Origin: Elmis aenea
Lineage: Eukaryota > Arthropoda > Insecta > Coleoptera > Elmidae
Assembly (NCBI GenBank): GCA_947652605.1
Contig: OX393576.1
Span: 53,482,966-53,546,965, forward strand
Length of the DNA stretch: 64,000 bases
Direction: 5' to 3'
A program made the translations under genes and the position numbers. Position 1 is the first letter of the stretch. Every line of letters starts with the position of its first letter. A model generated the notes under the pieces. It saw nothing but the letters and a program-made list of their open reading frames with translations, was not told the DNA's origin and searched no databases. Below are positions 46,401-54,530 of this stretch, piece by piece.

Positions 46401-49400
46401 GATTGGTTAAACTTTTAAAATAATATACAGGGTGTTCGTTTTACTCGGTCCATTTCGCTAAACTTTAAACGCATGTAAGTAATTTTTTTTAAATGGAACA
46501 CCCTATATATTTTTACATTTTCTTGTAGAAAATTTAATTATCTTTCAAAGTTATTAAGCATGTTTTAGGTCTAAATATAATATTTTTGAAGTTATTTCGT
46601 TTCTTATGATTATTTGCGAGTATTTTACCTTAAATATCGGTAGTAGCCTTTGAAAAATTAAAACAATTTGTATGAACTATCAACCAAAACACTTAATCGG
46701 CACAATTTTCACTATTATGCCACTAAAAATCCATATTTTTTAAGAATTGTAGATACACAGCGTTCTGGTGTAATTTGCTGCCATTTATGCTGTTTATCTA
46801 CAACTTTTAAAAGAATATGGATTTTAGTGACATAATAGTTTAAATTGTGCCGATTAATTGTTCTGGTTGACAGTTCATACAAATTGTTTTGAATTTTCAA
46901 AGGCTACTACTGATATTTTAGGTAAAACACTCGCAAATAATCATAAGAAACGATATAACTCCAAAAATATTATATTTAGACATAAAACATGCTTATTAAC
47001 TTTGAAAGATAATTAAATTTTCTACAAAAAAATGCAAAAATATATAGGGCATTCCATTTAAAAAAAATTACTTACATGCGTTTAAAGTTTAACGAAATGG
47101 ACGGAGTAAAACGAACACCCTGTATATTATTTTTAAAATGTAACTAGTCAACAATCACTATGACACTATTGTCTAATGAATTACCAGAGTAAATTGCTTT
47201 GGTGTTGTTATGTTAATAACTATAAATATTTTTATAAAGGTCTGCATCTGTCAAAATTTTCAAAAAAACGTTAATAACTCAAAAACGGTTCATTTTAGAC
47301 ATAAATAACCTATAATATTTTTGAAATACAATTTAATTTTACATCCAAAAATTACAAAATATACAGGGTGTTCCATATAAAAAAACTATGTTTGCTATCA
47401 GAGCGCAAAAACAAAACACTGTGTATACTTGAAAATAATTTTAGGTTATGTAGTAAATGATAACAAACAACTTTTATATTGAACTTTTTTAAATATTATT
47501 ACTAATAACAGAGCTATCGAATAATTCGTCTTGGCTGGGACACCCTGTATAATAAAGTGGTGAAATGATATCATGCACTGTGGTTTATAAATATTCCGCA
47601 ACCCAACTTTATCAACACGCGTCAAATATTTACGTGAGAAGCTAATTTTATATATCCATAAGAACTACCTGCAAAATCATAAACAAAGATGGCTGGTACG
47701 TTTGCGCTTAACTGATTATGTTTAATTAGCGTTTCTCTCTCATCTGGGTCAATAAATCGAGTGCCCGCTTTGTTGCTACACTTTAAAGTAACAATCGTCT
47801 GCTTATCTTCCATCTTGAGTGTACTTGCTCGACTTGGAGTAAATTCATTCTTTGCTTCTTTATTAGGAGTATATGGTTCTGGACTTTGTAAGGCCTGTTT
47901 AAACAAATAATTTTGTGAAGTTATCGAGTCATGCTTAATTAAAGATACACCGATTTCAACAAAAAGGCAACTAAATACATTTCAGGGCAAACTAAATACA
48001 TTTAATCGCACTCAACCTTAAAAAACAAACAAGTGAGTTAATATTAACAAATCAATAATATTATTTGATCATATATTTAGATTGGTTTAATAATTTTAAA
48101 GCAAATCTAAATTTCCTCAAATAATGTTAACGAATACCGCTAGAATAGTTTTGTGCTGTGATACAGTAAATTAATTGATAAATCTGCGTATAAATTAGTT
48201 TAAACAACATTTATTTACATGCTTATAAACCAAAATTCAAGTTTTGGCTGAGTATTTATTGAACGGAATTAGCAACGTCGATTTTTAAGAGCTACTGTTA
48301 CTGTGTAATAATTATTTAAAATTTCAAGAGAAATTTAACAGTGAAACAATGTGCTGAAGAAATATTTGAAGTGTTTTATGATTATTAACTTTCTTAGAAC
48401 TATGTAGGAAGGCCAAACCTTTTTTTAAAAATTATGTTAAATGAAAATTTACGTACTGGGAAGCTCAAATTACAAAAAATTTAAGTTACTGTTCAAACTT
48501 AACCTTAAAAATTATCGTATTACATACAAGTACCTACATTAAGAGAACTTTAAAGATGAATGCACCTATGTTACATTTACGTAAGGTTGCATTATTAGAG
48601 GTTTATTTCGGTTTCCCCAACTAATAGCCAAAAGGCAGTTAAAATGGTGCAAAGATTATTAAAAAGAATTAAATTCTATTGCTAAAAGAAATAAAACTTG
48701 GCTTTTTTTCTATTAAGTTCTAATTGGGTTTCAAAACAAGCTGCAAATTTGTGAAAATTCGGAACCACAAGCCACGGTCATTATGGACAAGTAATTATCT
48801 CTGGTTTATAAGTGGAAATATTAGCAGGATACGCGTACGACAGTTCCTGCTACTTGTAAAACTTTTATGCTTTTATTTTGAATCCCACATTTACGTCAAT
48901 GTATGATTTTTTTCATAAAACTACGGTATTTTTTTTGAAAATTTTCGGTAACCTTCATTGCGTGGTTTTATTATGAGAACAAATTATTTGCTCCATAGAG
49001 ATAGAAAAATCCTGCTGCATGGAACTGCTATACGAGGGGTGTTTTTTATATTGAAAAAACAGAAGGTAAAAAGCGGTCGGCGTAAAAATATTTTAATGGA
49101 TCATTTTTTAACATAAAAACATATTTCGTGATGATTGTCTTATTAGTTTATTTACTAACGTCAAAAGAACAAGTTAATGTCGGCGTTATTTCTAAAAAGA
49201 TTGAATACTAAGTTTCGTGTAGTAACTAAATTCCTCAAAAACTGCGGAAAAAGTGTGGAAAACATCCTGAAAGAAATGCAAGCAGTTTATGGAGATGGTT
49301 TTTCTGATAAAAGTGTGGCTTATAAGTGGTTACGTTTATTTAAACATGGTAGGGGTAGAGAATCAATAGAAGGCGATGATCGTAGTGGTAGATCAAGTGA

Positions 49401-50427
49401 CATCGTAACACGAAATAGTCATAAAAGTAGAGGATAACCTTATGCAAAATGGTCAACCAAAAGTAATCGCAGTAAGGTTCAAAATATCTGAAACAATGGC
49501 AGACAAAAGTCAGCGCAAGACGGGTGCCGAGAAATCATACCTACATGGCATCAAAAAGAACACTGAGTTCAGTGTTGCAAGCAGTTATTGGAGCTGTGTG
49601 GAGCTGTTCCAATACACGTTATCAACGTGATTGTTACCGGATAATTTTATCTGTCTCCTAATTTAAAAAAGAATATTCGTGGAAAACATTTCGCCGATGA
49701 TGAGTCATTGCAAGCAGCAATAAAATGAGCATTTGAAGGCAAATCGAAAAACTATTTTTTTAAAGGTCTAGAAGATTACCTAATTGAAAGATCTAACAAA
49801 TGACGACATGTTCGAGGAGAATATATTAAAAAAAATAATTTACAAGACTTGCAAGTTTTAGTCTCTTTCTACCCTATTCCGCTAATATAAAAACACCCCT
49901 CTTCTATAAAATTCAAAGTGCTATGTAGGTTAATAAAATGTTTGGATTATTTTCGTATGGCATTTAAATCCTACTATTTTTATTATAATGCAGCTGAAAA
50001 GCTTAAAAAAAGATAGAAAATATAATAATTGAAGACGCAGAGAACATTATTTCGAAACCATGGTAAAACGTACATCTATACGACTAAACTTTCCTGGCGC
50101 TCACTGTTATTTTATCATGGTGCGGTTAATAGTTTTATCAAGTAATTATTTTTAATGAAACATGGCGCGTTCGGATAATAAAATTTTGAATTCATATTTT
50201 ACCTGGACATATCTCGCTAATTCAGCATCGATATCTTCCGAAACAGTTTCCGACGAACTACACTTAAAACAACTGCAACTCTTACAACACCAAAACATTT
50301 TTTCAAAACAGTTGCTTTTTTCCGTCTCGTCATCTTCCAAGATCATATCAAGATTTTTCACGTGTTTTTCCTCGAAAGTGGAATACGTCGAGTCGTTTTT
50401 CACTTTGTAACTCACCAATCGCGCCAT
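31347..50427 (-). CDS. btsz: bitesize / synaptotagmin-like protein, tandem C2 (seven exons)
   Basis: Exons 5' to 3': 50427-50203, 47894-47669, 38088-37886, 34463-34014, 33901-33714, 33660-33452, 31489-31347, about 547 aa. Synaptotagmin-like proteins bind phospholipids and link membranes to Rab or moesin/actin. Drosophila bitesize acts at the apical cortex of epithelia. C2A is about residues 243-365 (FGLQYNYKAGALEILIKQCK, SDPYVKVYLL), C2B about 378-530 (FCKSYLLPEKGRSSKQKT, WMDSTGKELALW near the end). The linker before C2A (SSLSSLGLRSDSMASVYSGA) is typical of this family. There is no Slp homology domain in this form. C2A keeps several acidic loop residues; C2B lacks the first one. The first two exons are joined by phase and strand only, so the N-terminus is less certain than the rest. 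Confidence 0.85.
31995..33175. mobile_element. 1.18-kb foldback element in the last btsz intron
   Basis: Arms of about 550 bp are inverted copies (for example GCAGTGGCGTAGACAATTTT left, AATTGTCTACACCACTGCAT right; GAGTTATCGCTGATAACTCG left, CGAGTTATCGGCGATAACTT right). The right end reads GCCCACCCTGTATA. The left end is worn. It lies in transcribed intron sequence. Confidence 0.85.
33452..33660 (-). CDS. btsz: btsz exon, C2B central part
   Basis: Begins with one base that completes Ser. Reads YLLPEKGRSSKQKTHVSR, PAWHHTFIYDD and LTVWDHDRLGSNEFLGG, ending G before donor GTAAGT. Phase matches both neighbours. Confidence 0.95.
33714..33901 (-). CDS. btsz: btsz exon, start of C2B
   Basis: 62 codons plus two bases. 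TEPFEDMLSFKGDILVGLKF, then GALHVLVKEAKSLTAIKANG and SDPFCK. The donor is GTTCGT, weaker than the GTAAGT/GTGAGT donors of the other exons. Confidence 0.94.
34014..34463 (-). CDS. btsz: btsz exon with complete C2A
   Basis: 150 codons in phase 0 from LRSDSMASVYSGAGEGRYG through the whole C2A domain (AAVDTKRNRSDPYVKVYLLP, TLNPVFDECLKFHI, WLTVWHSDMFGRNDFLGEV) to YNLQER before donor GTGAGT. An internal ATG at 34448 is not the gene start. Confidence 0.96.
34796..35571. mobile_element. TIR element, ACCGTAAAA ends
   Basis: ACCGTAAAACGGAGAAAAGT at the left and GTCAACTTCACGCCATTTTACGGT at the right are inverted, diverged copies sharing ACCGTAAAA and AAGTTGACC. The interior is non-coding. It lies in the btsz intron upstream of C2A. 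Confidence 0.6.
35860..36130. mobile_element. half copy of foldback family A
   Basis: Shares TAATAAGCGAGATCCCCATG, CTGGAAATGTAATCTGGGAC and ACCCTGTGTATA with the right end of 20155-21222 and, along its whole length, with 55390-55662. The opposite arm was not found. Confidence 0.75.
36220..37060. mobile_element. outer foldback element split by another foldback
   Basis: TGTCCCACAAGGTATGCCTT at the left returns inverted as AAGGCATACCTTGTTG at the right. The inner sides AGGACCTAAATAAAACGTTTTTAC and its diverged complement also match. The middle is filled by the separate element at 36335-36960. Confidence 0.8.
36335..36960. mobile_element. inner foldback element, AGGGTGTCCCAG ends
   Basis: Ends TATAGGGTGTCCCAGTAATC and TAACTGGGACACCCTGTATA. 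The arms of about 250 bp include GCCCCAATAATGTCGAACAA on the right and its complement on the left. It lies inside the outer element, showing insertion of one foldback into another. Confidence 0.85.
37061..37885. other. btsz intron, no feature seen
   Basis: AT-rich intron sequence between the nested foldbacks and the Ser-rich exon. Confidence 0.4.
37886..38088 (-). CDS. btsz: btsz exon, Ser-rich linker
   Basis: 203 bp starting with two bases of an Asp codon. Reads DVSISEANSSPMLVSRGSSK, then a Ser/Pro/Arg stretch, DEDIDRLVAIHHTRSSLSSLG, and donor GTAAGT. The end of this exon is a conserved block directly before C2A in bitesize proteins. Confidence 0.92.
38089..38919. other. btsz intron, no feature seen
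   Basis: AT-rich sequence upstream (on the minus strand) of the Ser-rich exon. Confidence 0.4.
38920..39650. mobile_element. foldback element centred near 39325
   Basis: Arms including ATTTTTGGATTCCTCTTAAA, GACTTTAGACCT and TAGCTAGCGCAAA are inverted around a centre that itself holds ATACAGGGTGTTTTTACGC. Outer ends read ACCGGGTGTA and, at the right, a worn ACCGGTTGAACCGGAAG. No real coding. Confidence 0.75.
39651..41677. other. btsz intron, no feature seen
   Basis: Two kb of AT-rich sequence. Short frames on both strands have no coding character. Confidence 0.4.
41678..42890. mobile_element. 1.2-kb foldback element, ACAGGGTGTTTC ends
   Basis: Left end ATACAGGGTGTTTCTTAAAT, right end TTTGAGAAACACCCTG. 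Arms stay inverted almost to the middle, where CCTTAGGTGTAAACACATTT faces AAATGTGTTTACACCTAAGG and CCATGGTTTGTTT faces AAACAAACCATGG. Confidence 0.88.
42891..43615. other. btsz intron, no feature seen
   Basis: AT-rich, no supported structure. Confidence 0.4.
43616..44459 (+). mobile_element. TIR element with GCCCCGTTTACACG ends and a MADF gene
   Basis: Ends GCCCCGTTTACACG and CGTGTAAACGGGGC are perfect inverted copies, bounded by TA on both sides. Subterminal GTTTACAC/GTGTAAA words recur near 43690, 43770 and 44283, as expected for transposase-binding sites. About 840 bp, with one intact gene for a MADF protein and no nuclease. PIF/Harbinger elements carry a nuclease plus a MADF/Myb-like partner, so this may be a deletion derivative that kept only the partner. 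The superfamily call is an inference. Confidence 0.7.
43826..44452 (+). CDS. MADF-domain protein encoded in the TIR element
   Basis: An uninterrupted 208-codon frame from the first ATG (MSWSKENLEKFIEIYRSFPC). Residues about 5-105 form a MADF domain, a Myb-related helix-turn-helix: LEKFIEIYRSFPCLWKI, DYKNRNLKNRAYEKLIGFC, then a KKIQGTRGCFRKKFKK helix and a LWYFNLLLFTKDQ final helix. The MADF fold binds DNA and is found in Adf-1 type regulators and in the accessory protein of Harbinger transposons. The C-terminal 100 residues are not conserved, and the last part overlaps the right terminal repeat, so the natural C-terminus may be altered. No introns. It lies antisense to btsz within its intron. 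Confidence 0.7.
   Translation: MSWSKENLEKFIEIYRSFPCLWKIKSEDYKNRNLKNRAYEKLIGFCKTAVCPAANKDLVLKKIQGTRGCFRKKFKKITDTKRSGCAEEDIHQPSLWYFNLLLFTKDQEEPTESLSNIEQFLSCCFEGVLECDTKLSNSAEIPHATPKPSNLTFTRTHFSLYAPNLQSGSQTWIVLVLCITDQERTLQTAAPARHSGAACQNREVGLYV
44460..46000. other. btsz intron, no feature seen
   Basis: AT-rich. A TGGGACAGCCGGTATAAG word near 45064 and TCACCCTGTACATG near 45140 look like single worn ends of the ACAGGGTG repeats. Confidence 0.4.
46001..47549. mobile_element. 1.55-kb near-perfect palindromic foldback element
   Basis: Left end TACAGGGTGTCCCAGCCAAG, right end CTTGGCTGGGACACCCTGTA. The arms of about 770 bp match inverted almost base for base to a centre near 46777. Each arm contains a second ACAGGGTG end facing inward (46433 and 47120), so a smaller foldback sits symmetrically inside the larger one. 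No coding frame is meaningful. It ends 120 bp from the coding exon at 47669. Confidence 0.93.
47669..47894 (-). CDS. btsz: probable btsz exon 2
   Basis: After acceptor AAACAG it reads ALQSPEPYTPNKEAKNEFTP, then FIDPDERETLIKHNQLSANV and PAIFVYDFA, ending with one G before donor GTAGTT. One leftover base is exactly what the exon at 38088 needs (G+AT = Asp). If unspliced the frame would end at TGA 47622. The family of this segment is not recognised by itself. Confidence 0.65.
47895..49028. other. btsz intron, no feature seen
   Basis: AT-rich sequence between two probable btsz exons. Confidence 0.4.
49031..49906 (+). mobile_element. mariner element with internal deletion
   Basis: Ends ACGAGGGGTGTTTTTTATA and ATATAAAAACACCCCTCTTC are inverted with TA at both sides. 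About 880 bp against about 1.3 kb for a full mariner. It lies in the first btsz intron. Confidence 0.85.
49177..49885 (+). pseudogene. mariner transposase pseudogene
   Basis: The first 86 codons (49177-49437) are the mariner N-terminal helix-turn-helix region: KSVENILKEMQAVYGDG, SVAYKWLRLFKHGRG and RSGRSSD. A stop follows, then pieces such as LHGIKKNTEF and, after stops, GKHFADDESLQAAIK and a YLIER..Y.KK tail matching the mariner C-terminus. The three catalytic aspartates and their contexts are missing. It is not functional. Confidence 0.8.
50203..50427 (-). CDS. btsz: probable btsz first coding exon, Cys-rich N-terminus
   Basis: 75 codons from ATG at 50427, which has A at -3 and G at +4, to a CAG/GTAAAA donor in phase 0, matching the acceptor at 47894. 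Residues 40-56 carry six cysteines (CFEKMFWCCKSCSCFKC), a likely palmitoylation site for membrane anchoring. An in-frame ATG at 50499 would add 24 residues. Assignment to btsz rests on strand, phase and spacing. Confidence 0.6.
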
Positions 50428-50600
50428 AGTAGACAAAAAATATTTAACTTCGAGCGATCGCAACAACGAGAACTGAGTACGAGTGCAGCAATAACGCATT
50501 TTTTCCCTAACAATATATGGAGAGATTGCTATTTCCTGTCCAATTTCCGTTTTTGTGTTTGATATCGCAATTGGTGGCTTGTTAGTGGTAATCAAATGTA
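50428..50600 (-). promoter_or_regulatory. candidate 5' UTR/promoter of the short btsz form
   Basis: Sequence just upstream of the Cys-rich first exon. GC content is higher than around it. No TATA or initiator could be assigned with confidence. Confidence 0.3.
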
Positions 50601-50871
50601 GCTAAGATTTATAATGGGAAGGGGAAAAAGAGTATTTAAAAACGGTAAAAAAGTTGAGTTAATAAGAATCTTGAGATACAAATATTTAATTACCTTTTGC
50701 ATACATAAATAATGTGCAAAGTGAGCCATGAACTTATTTCAAGTGTTTACACATTTAGCTAAGAACAATTTGCTAATTTCTGGTAAAGTACATAACAATG
50801 CTTTAGTTTAGCAACACTTTAGAAGTTTTTAATTCAAAATTATAACACTGAAACCAATTATCACTATTTGA

Positions 50872-51504
50872 TATACAGGGTGTGTAAAAATTGGCGGAAG
50901 GGCTACACGGGGCGATGTTCTTCGTAAAATTCTAAGTCGAAAATCTTAATACGAAAATGTTGTACCATGCTTGCTGTGTCTGCAAGAGGTCCTCAAAGCT
51001 TTGACATTTAGTCCTTTAATAGGCGTTATTATTTAATACTTGCAAATGAAAAAGCTGCAATTTGGAATAAAAATAGATTTCGAATAGTATTTTTTCCTAG
51101 ATATTGTGTTCTTCCTTTCAAAAATTGGTGTTGAAAATATGTAAATCACTGATTTTAATGACAGTAATACATATGGCAACATTGTCCTTAGCTGTCATCT
51201 CTGTTTTTCTCGTAATTATTTCTTGTTTGTGTTTTACGATACCCAAAAGTTTGCAGCTATGTTTACGAACTAAAGGCTTTCAGTTCGAACAAAAAATGTA
51301 AATACCTAAGTAAAAATTGCTGATAAAAAAATGTCCAAACGCAAATCAATGTATGCAATGTTGCCAATTTTTTTTTTCTTTAAATGGTTCCTGAGGCCAT
51401 AGGAAGCATGGTACAACATTTTCGTATTAAGATTTTCGACTTAGAATTTTACGAAGAACATCGCTCCGTGTTGCCCTTCCGCCAATTTTTACACACCCTG
51501 TATA
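50872..51504. mobile_element. TIR element, ACAGGGTGTGTAAAAATTGG ends
   Basis: About 105-bp terminal inverted repeats (50875-50980 and 51400-51502) with TATA at both sides surround about 420 bp that is not self-complementary. This differs from the foldbacks elsewhere and could be an internally deleted transposon. It lies 5' of the first btsz exon. Confidence 0.85.
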
Positions 51505-52167
51505 TTTTGACCATGCGTGGGTCTGGTGCCTGCAATTATGAACAATAAAATTTGACAACAAACTGACAGTAGTCACGTGTATCTTAATTGTGTGTTCATT
51601 AGTTTTCATTCAAATTATTTTATAAACTTTATTTTAAAATAAAACTCTTGATGATGATGTTTCTGTATGTAGTTTTTTATTCTGCATCTGAAGTTCTATT
51701 TAAAAAAATGAAGTTTAACCCGTTTCCTGCTGAACTGGAAATGAAAAAAATTGGAAATATCATAAAGTTTTTTATGTTTGACCACACATTCAAGTCAAAT
51801 GTCAAATAAATTTCTTTAAAAAGAACACTGATAATCGACCGAACTGGGAAATTGTCTTAACCCTGTATATTTACGATGGTCTTACTAATTGTTATCGAAT
51901 AAAACTAAAATTACTTCTTGTCAAGGCACATCACGTAAAGATAATTATTTATTTATTTACAACTAACAACCTAGAGTGAAACAAGTAGATAGTGTTATTG
52001 GCCTTGTACCTACATCAAATATCCATTTTCATATTTAAATGGATATTATGATTTTAATACTTGCACAATAAATTTATTAATTTTTGTTGTTAATTGTTAA
52101 AAAAATTGTTTTACGAACCCCATCATAATGTCTTTTATTTACATTTTTATCAAATCTTTTTAGTGTA
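51505..52167. other. no gene; scattered worn repeat ends
   Basis: Contains AACCCTGTATATTTACG near 51860, a lone ACAGGG-type end, and otherwise AT-rich sequence. Confidence 0.4.
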
Positions 52168-52711
52168 TACAGGGTATCCAGTTTAAAATGAAGTACATGG
52201 GTATTTTGGAAACCGTTGGAAATACAAAATCGGTTAACTGGGGAAAAAGTTGCGCAATTACTGCGTAACAATAATACAGTTTCACATTTTTAATAATTTA
52301 TCCTGTTACGTAGTACCACGATGAAAACGAAATATGTACATTTTCTTAAAACCTCCATATTACCTTTGTTTGAAAAGATTTGTGCGCGAATTTTCAGGAT
52401 CGGAGAAGTAACTAATAAGGATTTGAAAATTAACATTAAAAAGATTCTAGACCTACTATGTTTCGCGCGGTCATACCTAACTTTTGTTTTTCTTATGGAT
52501 TTTTGCATTTTTTAAATCTCCGTAACAAATGCTTTTCAACTATGTAAAGCATCCGTATGTTTAACATAGGGAAAATATGAAAATTTGCAAAATTAAGGTT
52601 CACCGCAGTAGGCTTTCGTGTCGTGATTAAACAATTGCAACGACTATTTCTAACAACTGTCAAATACATAATTTCTGTAGTGCAAACAATTTAGTGATTC
52701 CCAAGTTTTCA

Positions 52712-52879
52712 ATGGATCGTTTTTCAAATAAGCATAAATATGAAATGCTGGAGTGCTTTATTCTCTGTAAGAGAAATTATATTATGGCTGCAGAAATGTT
52801 TTTCAATAAATACCCGTAAAAACGTCAGCCAGGTAGAAGCATGTTTCGGCGATTACGTGATAACTTAATAAAGGATTAA
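52712..52879 (+). pseudogene. DUF4817-type transposase N-terminus, broken
   Basis: Reads MDRFSNKHKYEMLECFILCK, then MAAEMFFNKYP, a stop, and RQPGRSMFRRLRDNLIKD, then another stop. The pattern of about 20 residues, A...F....P..R.P....F.RL...L, is the helix-turn-helix found at the start of the mariner-like transposases with a WFHLSGYVNSQN box. No catalytic part follows. Confidence 0.65.
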
Positions 52880-52964
52880 AAAAATGCTTTTTTGGGCGAT
52901 CGTACTAGAAACAGCTGTTTGACGGACGCGTTAGCAACCATTAAGTACTGCATTATCGGCCCTA

Positions 52965-53031
52965 TCCTTAGCAACGGCCGTAAAAGTTACTTTTCAGGCC
53001 GTTACCCTTAGCAACGGCCGAAAAAGTAACT
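52965..53031. repeat. two direct repeats, CCTTAGCAACGGCCG
   Basis: A unit of about 40 bp built on CCTTAGCAACGGCCG then AAAAGTTACTT is present twice, GC-rich against its background. Confidence 0.75.
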
Positions 53032-53600
53032 TGATACACAAATAACTATTTCATCAGGTCGTAGCCAACTATGACTACCTACCATTGTAATTTATCTAAG
53101 AATTTAAACAATCTTTAAACAAATGAATGTTTTCATTTCACAGTGCGTAAAATAATCTACAACTTCTTTCCCAAACATATTTTTGTACTATCAAGTATAA
53201 CTGAGCTAATAACGATTAAAAAAAAATGCTCATTTTGATTTTTGTTTATTATCTAGCGTGCCATAGAAGTTTTTTAAAATATTCAAGCATCATAATAGGT
53301 CTCAGAAAGGGGAACAATTTATCCAATTTAAACTTTACGAGATACCAATAGTGGTCCTTCTATGTGGACCACCCTGTATATAAAGACAGCTTCTAGATGC
53401 ACAAGATGGGACAAAAAGGGACAACCGCCGGGCAAAGATACGACGCCTAGCAGAACGGTGCAAATTTTCAGTTAGTGCGCTTGATGACAAACGTTTCGTT
53501 TTTATAAATACGCAAAGACAATAAAAAGTTTAAGTACATCATAATTTGATACAGAAAACATCCTTTTAACGTAAAATAAACAAATTAGGCCGACTTACTA

Positions 53601-53768
53601 CTTACGTTAAACACGTAGGTGCGATTGTACAAAGCAGCAGTTTGTGTTAATCGCTGTTAATCGCATGATAATCGCTGAAAATAGGCATTATCAACATCAA
53701 TAGTGCTGGGATTTTTCCTCGTTTAATGTTAATACTAACTGTTGCTTTGTGCAATCGCGTCTAAGTAA
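53601..53768. mobile_element. short MITE-like inverted repeat
   Basis: TGCGATTGTACAAAGCAGCAG at the left and CTGTTGCTTTGTGCAATCGCG at the right are inverted copies, with TTAATCGC words repeated inside. About 160 bp. No target duplication was fixed. Confidence 0.6.
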
Positions 53769-53819
53769 TGTAAATGCTAAAATAATAACAAGAATTGCAG
53801 TGAAAATTCCCTTTACATG

Positions 53820-54100
53820 TCAAATTTGCGTTTTCAACCAATCACTAATCTTAAATCTTTTAGAGACTACCAATAGGAGCAATATTATACGGTAATAATT
53901 TTACATTCCTCTACCAGGAGTTGATCCTCCTGTCAAATTTGCGTTTTCGACCAATAACAAACTCAGATTTCCTTTAAACGGCCAATAAACATAATCATAC
54001 ACCGATAATTTACTTTTTGCAATTAACAGATTTTCATGCGTTTATTGGTCGTTTCTAAGAAATCTGAGTTTTTGATTGGTGGAAAATATAAATTTGGAGA
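53820..54100. repeat. inverted and direct repeats rich in ACCAAT
   Basis: GTCAAATTTGCGTTTTC..ACCAAT occurs twice in direct order (53818 and 53932). The second copy is inverted at 54030-54098 (GTTTATTGGTCG, AAATCTGAGTTTTTGATTGG). CCAAT/ATTGG boxes recur at least six times. Confidence 0.6.
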
Positions 54101-54424
54101 GGGAATAGGTCTTGATAATTTTTTGACAGATGTCGGCGACCAATAACGTTACTTTAATATAGATTAAACCACACCCCTGACACACCACTCTGACAGTACT
54201 TGTAAAATTTGACATAACAGATTATGTATGTACCTAAATACTATTTGGTTCATTAATTTTTATTAAAATATAATTCTTGAATTAAAAATTAGTTATAAAT
54301 GATCTATTAATAATAACAATCGCAGTAAGTAGTAGGTATACTTTAATTTATCTAAATTAAACAATATTTTAATTTGACAGATAGGTTAGGTGAAGGAAAT
54401 TTTCTAACAAAATATAACTCGTGC

Positions 54425-54530
54425 ATTGCAAATAATCTATAATTTTTGACACTCGTGATTTTTTCAGCTCAACTTGCATTCGGGCTTATTTACCAAAAAT
54501 TATCGATAATTTTCAATGCACTTGTTATAA
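54425..54530. repeat. imperfect hairpin
   Basis: CTCGTGCATTGCAAATAATC and its diverged complement near 54500-54528 (AATTTTCAATGCACTTG) pair around CTCGTGATTTTTTCAGC. Resembles the hairpin at 28670. Confidence 0.4.

Larger units (their letters stand above)
52168..53378 (+). mobile_element. remnant DNA transposon with ACAGGG ends and DUF4817-type HTH
   Basis: The left end TACAGGGTATCCAG and the right end GTGGACCACCCTGTA, both next to TA, enclose 1.2 kb. Inside is a helix-turn-helix remnant of the DUF4817 family (52712-52879) and two direct repeats at 52965-53031. The rest is degenerate. Confidence 0.6.

Noticed and set aside
47622..47668. Extension of the btsz exon 2 frame to a TGA at 47622
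   Set aside because: A donor at 47668 leaves exactly the phase needed by the next exon. The extension has no support, though an alternative short end cannot be excluded.
51104..51301. Hydrophobic 65-codon frame
   Set aside because: Lies in the middle of a TIR element and looks like a chance frame in T-rich sequence.
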